Assembly: GCA_031379665.1 (NCBI GenBank)
Contig: JANNFI010000054.1
Span: forward strand, 1 to 13,783
Source: SZUA-254 sp031379665
GTDB taxonomy: Bacteria > Bacteroidota > Ignavibacteria > UBA10030 > SZUA-254
Direction: 5' to 3'
DNA: 13,783 nt
The notes beneath the pieces were generated by a model. That model saw only the letters and a list, made by a program, of their open reading frames with translations. It was not told the origin of the DNA and ran no database searches. Below, piece after piece: positions 6,901 through 12,107 of this stretch. Each line of letters starts with the position of its first letter. The first letter of the stretch is position 1. Both the position numbers and the translations under genes were made by a program.

Positions 6901-7137
6901 ACGGTCAGGGAAACACTCAACGGCGTGCAAACGAGGCTGCTCTACGTGATGATGTTGCTGCAGGGAGCCGACGCCAGGCCGACCGATTCCCAAAAAACAG
7001 CTGTCTTCGAGGGAGAGAATGTGGTGCGGACGATCCACGCCCGGTGGGATACTTTCAAAGGAAGCGTCATTCGTGATATGAACCGGATGTTGAGGGAACA
7101 TCAGCTTGACACGCTCAAGGTCGGGGAGGGAGAATGA
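3964..7137 (+). CDS. Large secreted Asp-box (BNR / VPS10-sortilin-like) beta-propeller protein
   Basis: The product has 1057 residues. A signal peptide is clear: RMIR, a hydrophobic core (residues 6-21), and likely cleavage after ADA (22-24). About eleven Asp boxes (S/T-x-D-x-G-x-x-W) lie between residues 73 and 683, such as STDRGKSW, STDGGTTW and THDGGATW. They build bladed propellers like those of sortilin/VPS10 and sialidase-type proteins. The segment VGTHGRSFWILDD (about 705-717) closes this part. The C-terminal third has Ig-like strand patterns (PGDYSVTLTVDG) and a helical end. Databases often call such proteins 'glycosyl hydrolase', but the sialidase catalytic residues are not evident, so enzymatic activity should not be assumed. 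Ligand or protein binding in the periplasm or outside is more likely. Two in-frame ATGs (3964, 3970) are possible; neither has a strong ribosome site. The SUI1 gene follows 7 nt downstream. Confidence 0.85.
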   Translation: MRMIRVLSVALTLTALTAPFLADAQSSDPAHFSHLRWRMIGPHRGGRTVGAVGIPDQPNVFYIGVNNGGVWRTSDFGRTWKPIFDDQSSGSVGALAVAPSNPDILYVGSGEGLQRPDLSTGDGIFKSTDRGKSWRHTGLGDAQQIGAVIVDPRNPDRVFVAALGHPYGANADRGVFRSVDGGGSWQKVLYKDENTGAIALEFDPKNPDIVFASLWSSRQGPWENGSWQGKTSGLFKSTDGGTTWRQLTEGLPTGEQGLGRIGFAIAYGDPSRMYALVDAPDTGGVYRSDDAGEHWKRVCAEARVWGRGSDFAEIKVDPKNKDIVYSGNVAAYRSTDGGKTFTAFKGAPGGDDYHGIWINPLHPEIMLFAADQGAVITVNGGESWSSWYNQPTAQFYHVITDNQFPYNVYGGQQESGSVGIVSRGDDGQITFREWHPVGADEYGYIAPDPLNPNIIYGGRVTRFDKATGQTQNVAPEAVRSGKYRNLRTQPLLFSPADPTALYYAANVLFKTTNGGSRWDVVSPDLSRESPEVPSNIGIFTTPELEKQARRGVIYSVALSPLDANPIWAGTDDGLIHLSRDGGKQWHNVTPPGVTSWSKVAGMEAGHFDPKSAYAAVNRMKLDDMRPHIYLTHDGGATWKEIVTGLPENGPVNAVREDPVRRGLLYAGTERAVYVSFDDGGHWQSLRNNMPATSIRDLVIHDADVVVGTHGRSFWILDDISALRQMNDGSAGPVARLFAPDSVVRVRWNMNTDTPLPPDEPAGENPPDGAIIDYYLSADAHDVSLAVTDAAGKLIRRFSSADPAESVNEKELRFPTYWVRPAIKLSTHKGMRRFVWDLHYAAPEDLPRSFPIAAVYQNTASNPMGPWVLPGDYSVTLTVDGKMLTQTLTVKTDPRVKAPLSIFKEQFDLSMSCYRGLAEIQHLVGENRSLRGQIATLLSVVKEPGVRDSLASLDRKLGASEGGGPPNDLDIIYTTVRDDRTVRETLNGVQTRLLYVMMLLQGADARPTDSQKTAVFEGENVVRTIHARWDTFKGSVIRDMNRMLREHQLDTLKVGEGE

Positions 7138-7144
7138 CGGGTCG

Positions 7145-7483
7145 ATGGCCGTGAAACTGACATCCCTCGAAGACCTGCACCGGCTCCTGCCCGCTTCGGA
7201 AAAAGCAGTCCAAAAGCCCGTGGGCGCCCCGACGCCACGCGGTCACGACGGAAAGGGAAGCAAGGTCCGGCTCGTGATCGACCGGAAGGGACGCAAGGGC
7301 AAGACCGTCACGCTCGTCACCGGCCTCAGGCACAACCCCGATACGATGGAGGAGATCGCGCATATCCTGAAGGAACGCTGCGGCACCGGCGGCACGGTGA
7401 AGGAGGGGAACATCGAGCTCCAGGGAGACCAGCGGGAGCGTGCGAAAGCCGGGCTTGAAAAAATGAACTACGTAGTCGCGTAA
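7145..7483 (+). CDS. yciH: SUI1/eIF1-like translation factor (YciH family)
   Basis: The product has 112 residues. The SUI1 fold spans about 38-110 with the family hallmarks GTGGTVK (80-86) and IELQGDQ (90-96), and a basic loop DRKGRKGKT (46-54), the region that contacts rRNA in eIF1. Bacterial YciH proteins are eIF1 homologues that can influence initiation fidelity; their physiological role remains weakly defined. The N-terminal about 37 residues are low-complexity linker and not conserved. I choose ATG 7145 over an upstream in-frame ATG at 7106, which would lie inside the preceding gene and add a non-family tail; GGAGGG at 7125-7130 lies 14 nt before it. The gene starts 7 nt after the propeller gene stop, so cotranscription is likely though the functions seem unrelated. 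Confidence 0.88.
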   Translation: MAVKLTSLEDLHRLLPASEKAVQKPVGAPTPRGHDGKGSKVRLVIDRKGRKGKTVTLVTGLRHNPDTMEEIAHILKERCGTGGTVKEGNIELQGDQRERAKAGLEKMNYVVA

Positions 7484-7526
7484 CAGCGCAGAAAACATCA
7501 AGGCGGTCGGTGATCCCTTCTCGGCA

Positions 7527-7547
7527 AACCTCCCGGCGCCGGGGGTT
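7527..7547. terminator. GC-rich hairpin after the SUI1 gene
   Basis: The arms AACC-T-CCCG and CGGG-GGTT pair with one bulged T around a tight GC-rich loop, 44 nt after the SUI1 stop and just before the next promoter. A T-run is missing, so it is a weak intrinsic terminator at best, though its position fits insulation between the two units. Confidence 0.4.
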
Positions 7548-7552
7548 CCGAC

Positions 7553-7581
7553 TTGACTAAATCATAAATATCTTTTAATAT
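7553..7581 (+). promoter_or_regulatory. Strong sigma-70-type promoter of the class II fic gene
   Basis: TTGACT (7553-7558), a 17-nt spacer, and TAATAT (7576-7581). It lies in a conspicuously AT-rich island within GC-rich DNA. Transcription would start near 7588, about 57 nt before the ATG at 7645, which has AGAGGAG (7633-7639) 5 nt upstream. The -10 box lies inside the inverted repeat described next. Confidence 0.65.
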
Positions 7582-7613
7582 ACTTTATGTCGTTAAAGTA
7601 TATTAAGTATATT
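7575..7613. promoter_or_regulatory. Operator-like element: perfect 13-bp inverted repeat plus tandem half-site
   Basis: TTAATATACTTTA (7575-7587) and TAAAGTATATTAA (7594-7606) are exact reverse complements around TGTCGT. The core AAGTATATT then occurs twice in tandem (7596-7604 and 7605-7613), giving three half-sites in total. The element covers the -10 box and probable transcription start of the fic gene, a classic place for a repressor. The downstream Fic protein ends in a winged-helix-like domain and is the natural candidate binder (inference). Confidence 0.6.
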
Positions 7614-7644
7614 CATAATTTACCTGCCATTTAGAGGAGTTCCG

Positions 7645-8781
7645 ATGGTTCTCGAGAAATACAGGGCGGGTGGATACATCCGGCAGGATGGATACGACAG
7701 CTACCGCCCGAGCCTGATCAATCTCGGCTGGACCTGGTCCGATCGGAAGACCAATGCCCTGTTATCCGAGGCAAACCTGAGACTGGGGGAATTGAACGCG
7801 TTTTCATCGTATGTCCCTGACATCGATCTCTTCATCCGGATGCACGTGCTCAAGGAATCAACCACGTCCAGCCGGATCGAAGGCACGCGTACGGCGATGG
7901 AGGAGGCGATACGGAAAAAAACTGACGTGGACCCTGAAAAACGCGATGATTGGCAGGAAGTGCAGAATTATGTCAGGGCGATGAATCACTCGATCAGACG
8001 CCTGCGCGACGTGCCCCTGTCGACGAGGTCGCTCAGGGAGGCACACGGGCTTCTCATGGCGGGGGTGCGGGGAAGAACGAAACTTCCCGGTGAATACCGT
8101 AGGAGCCAGAATTGGATTGGCGGTGCGACGATCAATGACGCCGAATTCGTCCCACCCCATCACTCCGAGCTCTCCAGCCTCATGGGCGACCTGGAGGGCT
8201 TTCTCCACAACCGGAGGATCGATGTGCCCGACCTGATGCGTATTGCCATGGCGCACTATCAATTTGAGACGATCCACCCGTTCCTGGACGGTAACGGCCG
8301 CATCGGTCGCCTGCTGATCACGTTGTTCCTCGTAAGTAAAAATATCCTGGTGAAACCTACGCTCTATCTATCCGCCTATTTCGAGAAACATAAGCAAGCA
8401 TATTACGATCATCTGATGAAAGTCCGGACGTCAAACGACATCATCCCGTGGATCAGGTTTTTCCTTGGAGCGGTGAGAGATACGGCCGTCGAGGTGGCGA
8501 TGACGCTTAAACGGGTCCTGGAACTCAAGGCGCAGATCGAAGGGACGCGGCTCCCCGGGCTTGGAAGAAAGTTGCCCATCGCCATGAATCTCTTGAACCA
8601 TCTCTATAAAACACCGAGTGTGACGGCCGCGGATGTGGAAAATGCCCTTCACGTCACATTAAAAACGGCAAACCTCCTGATCGGCGATTTTGTCCGGCTC
8701 GGCATTCTTCGCGAAATCACGGGGTATCGGAGGAATAGGGTATTCATTTTCAGTAAGTATCTCGAACTGTTCCGGGGATGA
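7645..8781 (+). CDS. Fic-family protein, class II, with internal inhibitory helix and C-terminal winged helix
   Basis: The product has 378 residues in the layout of SoFic-type AMP transferases. An N-terminal Fic_N region carries the inhibitory motif SSRIEG (75-80). The Fic core has HPFLDGNGRIGR (211-222): His211, Asp215, Asn217, Arg219. The hairpin GGATINDAEFVPP (159-171) supplies the target-docking flap. A C-terminal wHTH-like region (about 310-373, TPSVTAADVENALHVTLKTA) follows. Class II proteins keep themselves inactive through the N-terminal Glu (Glu79 here) and need displacement or self-modification to act; targets are mostly unknown. The gene opens an apparent transcription unit with DDAH (21 nt on) and a permease. 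Regulation: an operator-like inverted repeat overlaps its -10 box, suggesting autoregulation through its wHTH. It is not a duplicate of the Fic at 2523: the length, class and flap differ. Family assignment is secure, the function is not. Confidence 0.92.
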   Translation: MVLEKYRAGGYIRQDGYDSYRPSLINLGWTWSDRKTNALLSEANLRLGELNAFSSYVPDIDLFIRMHVLKESTTSSRIEGTRTAMEEAIRKKTDVDPEKRDDWQEVQNYVRAMNHSIRRLRDVPLSTRSLREAHGLLMAGVRGRTKLPGEYRRSQNWIGGATINDAEFVPPHHSELSSLMGDLEGFLHNRRIDVPDLMRIAMAHYQFETIHPFLDGNGRIGRLLITLFLVSKNILVKPTLYLSAYFEKHKQAYYDHLMKVRTSNDIIPWIRFFLGAVRDTAVEVAMTLKRVLELKAQIEGTRLPGLGRKLPIAMNLLNHLYKTPSVTAADVENALHVTLKTANLLIGDFVRLGILREITGYRRNRVFIFSKYLELFRG

Positions 8782-8802
8782 AAACGAGGGGAGGATATTG
8801 GT

Positions 8803-9564
8803 ATGTTTAAGCACGCTATTGTCCGAAAGCCCTGTTCCGAAATGGTGGATGGCCTGACGACGGCCCAACTGGGGACGCCGGATTTCGCGCTGGCGCTGAA
8901 ACAGCACGCCCGGTATGTCGGAATCCTCGAGGAGTGCGGCCTGGGCGTCACGGTCCTGGAGGCCGACGCCCGGCATCCCGACTCGACCTTCGTCGAAGAT
9001 GTCGCCGTGTGCACCCCGCAGTGCGCAGTCATCGCCAATCCCGGCGCCCCCTCCCGGAACGCCGAGAAGGAGTCGATGCGTGAGGTCCTCGGGAAGTTTT
9101 TCGACCGGATCGAGGAGATCACCGCCCCGGGAACGCTCGACGGAGGCGACGTAATGATGGCCGGCAATCATTATTACGTCGGCATTTCCGAACGGACGAA
9201 CCGTGAGGGCGCGGCGCAGTTCCTCAGGATCATGCAGAAATACCAACTGAACGGCTCGCTTATTCCATTGAAGAAGGTGCTCCACTTGAAAACCGGGTTA
9301 TCCTTCCTCGAGAAGAACAACCTGCTGATCACCGGAGAATTCCTGGACAACGCGATCTTCAAGCGGTTCAACAGGATTGTCGTCGATGAGCCCGAGGGGT
9401 ACGCGGCAAATTCCCTATGGGTGAACGGGAAGGTGCTGGTCCCGAAGGGGCATCCCGCGACGAAGGGCAGGATCGAGAGGGCCGGGTATACGGCGATCGA
9501 AGCCGATGTGACGGAATTCCAGAAGCTCGACGGCGGGTTGAGCTGTCTCTCGCTCAGGTTCTGA
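8803..9564 (+). CDS. Dimethylarginine dimethylaminohydrolase (DDAH)
   Basis: The product has 253 residues, the usual DDAH length. Members hydrolyse N-omega-methylated arginines to citrulline and (di)methylamine in the cytosol. Family motifs are in order: HPDSTFVEDVAV (58-69, substrate loop), TLDGGDV with Asp113 as the acidic triad member, SERTN (129-133), HLKTG with His161, and C-terminal LDGGLSCLSLRF with nucleophile Cys248. The triad Cys-His-Asp is intact, so the enzyme should be active. The arginine deiminase superfamily also contains agmatine and peptidyl-arginine deiminases, but their signatures are absent and the C-terminal motif is DDAH-like. A good ribosome site GAGGGGAGGA (8786-8795) precedes the ATG. 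A permease gene starts 4 nt after the stop, pointing to coupled uptake. Use of free methylarginine released from degraded proteins as a nitrogen source, or detoxification, is inferred. Confidence 0.9.
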   Translation: MFKHAIVRKPCSEMVDGLTTAQLGTPDFALALKQHARYVGILEECGLGVTVLEADARHPDSTFVEDVAVCTPQCAVIANPGAPSRNAEKESMREVLGKFFDRIEEITAPGTLDGGDVMMAGNHYYVGISERTNREGAAQFLRIMQKYQLNGSLIPLKKVLHLKTGLSFLEKNNLLITGEFLDNAIFKRFNRIVVDEPEGYAANSLWVNGKVLVPKGHPATKGRIERAGYTAIEADVTEFQKLDGGLSCLSLRF

Positions 9565-9568
9565 CGGA

Positions 9569-10885
9569 ATGGAGGTTGTGCGGAAGCAGCTCCTCGGTTT
9601 CTGGACGAGTACGTCGCTCGTGGTGGGGAACATGATCGGTTCCGGGATATTCCTCCTGCCTTCGGCGCTCGCGGCGTTCGGCGGCATCAGTCTGATCGGC
9701 TGGCTCTTCACGACCGCAGGGTCGCTCCTGTTGTCGATCGTCTTCATGCAGCTCAGCCGGGCCCACCCAAAGCTCGGCGGTCCGTACGTCTTCGTCCGCG
9801 AGGCCTTCGGTGATTTCGCGGGGTTTGTCGTCGCCTACGGATACTGGATCTCGATCCTGGCCGGCAACGCCGCGATCGCGATCGCCTCGATCAGTTACCT
9901 CTCGATCCTTTTCCCCGCACTCGCCACCGTGCACCACCTGGACACCGTCGCCGCGCTCAGCGTCCTCTGGGCGCTCACGGGGATCAACCTCCTCGGGGTC
10001 CGGGTCTCCGGCGGGGTGCAGCTGGTCGTGACCGTGCTCAAGATAGTGCCACTGGTCGGCATCGCCATCCTCGGTTTCTTCCATTTCGACCCGGGTCATT
10101 TTGTCCCGTTCAACGCGAGCGGGCGCTCGTCATTCGATGCCGTCACGGCGACCGCCGCACTCACCCTCTGGGCCTTCCTCGGCCTGGAGTCGGCGACGAT
10201 CCCCGCGGAGAACATCAGGAACCCCTCGCGGACGATCCCGAGGGCGACCATCATCGGCACATCGGTGGTCGCGATCGTCTATGTCCTCTCGACGGTGTCG
10301 GTGATGGGGATTCTTCCCCCTGACGTGTTGGCGAAATCCAACGCCCCGTTCGCCGATGCAGCCGCTCTGCACTTCGGCTCGGCCGCCGGGTACATCATCG
10401 CTTTCGCCGGGGTCGCGGCCTGTGTCGGCGCGCTGAACGGCTGGGTACTCCTTCAGGGGCAGGTGCCGCTCGCTCCCGCGCTCGATCACCTCTTTCCAAA
10501 ACTGTTCGGCGCCCGCTCGGCCAACGGCACGCCGGTCCGGGGGATCGTGATTTCGAGCGTCCTGGTGTCAATCTTGCTGATGATGAACTACGCAGAAGGC
10601 TTCGTGGAGAAATTTACATTCGTCATCCTGCTGGCGACGCTCGCGACACTCATCCCATACCTGATGTCCGCGCTCGCCCAGATGAAGTTCCTCATCAGGG
10701 AGAAACAGGGCGGTCTACTCGCCGGGCCGGGAGTCGTGGCCGCGCTCGCCTTTGTCTATTCCGCCTGGGCGGTGGTCGGGCTCGGCGGGTATACGATATT
10801 CTGGGGTATCGTCTGTGTCGCGACGGGAATCCCGGTGTTCGTGTGGATGCGGATGCGCAGGCGCAACGCATCAGGAATAGTCTGA
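9569..10885 (+). CDS. AdiC-like APC-family amino acid antiporter/permease
   Basis: The product has 438 residues and about 12 hydrophobic segments, an inner-membrane protein of the APC superfamily. The unwound TM1 motif GNMIGSGIF (20-28) matches AdiC. With a constant offset of one, residues known in E. coli AdiC are kept: Ser25 (AdiC Ser26), Asn100 (Asn101), Trp201 (Trp202), Glu207 (Glu208, proton sensing), and Trp292 (Trp293, cation-pi contact with the substrate guanidinium). These numbers are from memory and were matched by eye. The surrounding AFLGLESATIPAENIRNPSRTIPRAT is the AdiC/CadB-type signature. No arginine decarboxylase is nearby, so acid resistance is not supported. The 4-nt spacing from DDAH suggests import of methylarginine or arginine, possibly in exchange for citrulline or another product. 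The ribosome site is weak, consistent with coupling. Substrate is inferred, family is firm. Confidence 0.85.
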   Translation: MEVVRKQLLGFWTSTSLVVGNMIGSGIFLLPSALAAFGGISLIGWLFTTAGSLLLSIVFMQLSRAHPKLGGPYVFVREAFGDFAGFVVAYGYWISILAGNAAIAIASISYLSILFPALATVHHLDTVAALSVLWALTGINLLGVRVSGGVQLVVTVLKIVPLVGIAILGFFHFDPGHFVPFNASGRSSFDAVTATAALTLWAFLGLESATIPAENIRNPSRTIPRATIIGTSVVAIVYVLSTVSVMGILPPDVLAKSNAPFADAAALHFGSAAGYIIAFAGVAACVGALNGWVLLQGQVPLAPALDHLFPKLFGARSANGTPVRGIVISSVLVSILLMMNYAEGFVEKFTFVILLATLATLIPYLMSALAQMKFLIREKQGGLLAGPGVVAALAFVYSAWAVVGLGGYTIFWGIVCVATGIPVFVWMRMRRRNASGIV

Positions 10886-10933
10886 ATTCCGCACCAATTT
10901 CCGGCATCCCTCCCCCTCATCCGCGGCACTCCC

Positions 10934-10961
10934 TTGAATCTCTCCGATAAAATCGTATTTT
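10934..10961 (+). promoter_or_regulatory. Possible promoter of the sigma-like gene
   Basis: TTGAAT (10934-10939), a 16-nt spacer, and TATTTT (10956-10961), four matches each to the consensus, lie in a small AT-rich patch of the 162-bp gap. The predicted leader would be about 80 nt. TATTTTG also resembles the Bacteroidota -7 element TAnnTTTG with one base missing. Confidence 0.35.
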
Positions 10962-11047
10962 GATAGCGTTCCATCCCTAATCCTCATCCACCTGCGCCGG
11001 GGAGGCGTATGCTTTTCAAGGTTTCGCCCTAACACGTTCCCGTCGAT

Positions 11048-12058
11048 ATGTTGCCATTACGTGAGCTCCTCATTTCGATGACGTCCGATCGCCCACCTGA
11101 GGCGGTTGTCTGTGAGTTTGTGACCTTTTGCCGGAAAACTGCGGTCGTCTTCCTGCGGAAGAAGATCGCCGGCGGCAAGCTGAACCTCAACCACATCTCG
11201 CTCTGCGTCGAAGACCTCGCGCTCGATTGCGTGGCGGATCTCTTCTCGCGTAACAGTGAGGGTGGTTTCGTCCAGCTCCAGGTCTACCTGCGGGGGACGG
11301 AGGTGGAGAAGATGGCGGACGAGGAATTGATGGCGTACATGCGACGACTGATCTTCGCGAAGGTCAACCAGGGCATCTTCAGGATCTACCACGACGTCGA
11401 CCCCTCGCTCAGCAGGCTCATCAGGAACATCAAGATTTCGATCCACGCGCTCGAGAATTTTATGGTCGTGGACCGGTTCGGGGAGTCGTTCATCGTGCCG
11501 ACGGCGTGCGATCCACTCGAGCACCTGCCGCTGATCGAAGCGGCCGCCTTGCAGGAAGCATTGAGGCAGACGGTCGGGAAATCGGAGACGGTTCCCAATT
11601 TGATGGCGCACCTGTCGCGCTACCTGCGCGAGCAGGACGAGTATTGCAGGTTGGTGCCACTCGTCCAGGTGGCGTTGATCTTCAGATCTCTCTACTCAGC
11701 GACTCAGGTGGAGGATGCGACTCCGTCGGATGCCGAGATGGCCGCCACCGTGTCGGACGCCACAGAGGTGATCTCACGGACATGCCGCTGGGTGAGGGAT
11801 CGGGCGCAGAAGAAGTACGTGGAATCGGGAAAAGTGTGCGCGGAGATGTTCGCGCATTACTTCACGGTCGTCGAAACGGCGCTCCTGCACACGATCGTGG
11901 ACCGCGACGGCGACGATGTACATTACTACGACGAGCTTTCAAAGCTCGTGCCGGGATTATCGAAGGAAGAGTACCGCATCAACCACAAGTCGAAAATTGA
12001 ATACCTGGGCAGAATCACCCACCGACGGGCGCTGAAAGAACTGAAAAAGATCTTCTGA
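11048..12058 (+). CDS. Unrecognised protein, possibly a divergent sigma-like factor
   Basis: The product has 336 residues; it is soluble, alpha-helical, with no signal peptide or membrane segment. I do not recognise a named family. Residues 54-66 (VEDLALDCVADLF) recall the 'DLxQDxxxxLF' helix of sigma region 2. The C-terminal stretch 288-336 (YYDELSKLVPGLSKEEYRINHKSKIEYLG, broken off here) reads like a basic helical DNA- or RNA-binding end with RITHRRALKELKK. The main argument is the neighbour: a membrane protein with an anti-sigma zinc finger starts 49 nt downstream, the standard order for an ECF sigma/anti-sigma pair. At 336 residues it is far longer than an ECF factor (about 180), so it may be an unusual sigma-like factor or another regulator held by the zinc finger. 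No ribosome site is evident; ATG 11081 is an alternative start. Confidence 0.75.
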   Translation: MLPLRELLISMTSDRPPEAVVCEFVTFCRKTAVVFLRKKIAGGKLNLNHISLCVEDLALDCVADLFSRNSEGGFVQLQVYLRGTEVEKMADEELMAYMRRLIFAKVNQGIFRIYHDVDPSLSRLIRNIKISIHALENFMVVDRFGESFIVPTACDPLEHLPLIEAAALQEALRQTVGKSETVPNLMAHLSRYLREQDEYCRLVPLVQVALIFRSLYSATQVEDATPSDAEMAATVSDATEVISRTCRWVRDRAQKKYVESGKVCAEMFAHYFTVVETALLHTIVDRDGDDVHYYDELSKLVPGLSKEEYRINHKSKIEYLGRITHRRALKELKKIF

Positions 12059-12072
12059 CGAAGGGTTTTCAG
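12041..12072 (+). other. Hairpin spanning the stop codon of the sigma-like gene
   Basis: CTGAAAA (12041-12047) pairs with TTTTCAG (12066-12072), and CTTC (12052-12055) with GAAG (12060-12063), leaving the stop codon in the loop. It could weaken readthrough into, or coupling with, the downstream anti-sigma-like gene. An intrinsic terminator is unlikely, as there is no T-run after it. Confidence 0.35.
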
Positions 12073-12107
12073 CGCCATCCCATCAATGCCACGAACCTAT
12101 TAATAGA

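Noticed and set aside
7106..7144. Upstream ATG extending the SUI1 protein by 13 residues
   Set aside because: It overlaps the preceding gene and adds residues outside the SUI1 domain; ATG 7145 follows a G-rich ribosome site.
9554..10099. 181-codon minus-strand ORF opposite the permease
   Set aside because: Highly charged composition (mostly D, E, R) is the mirror of hydrophobic transmembrane codons.
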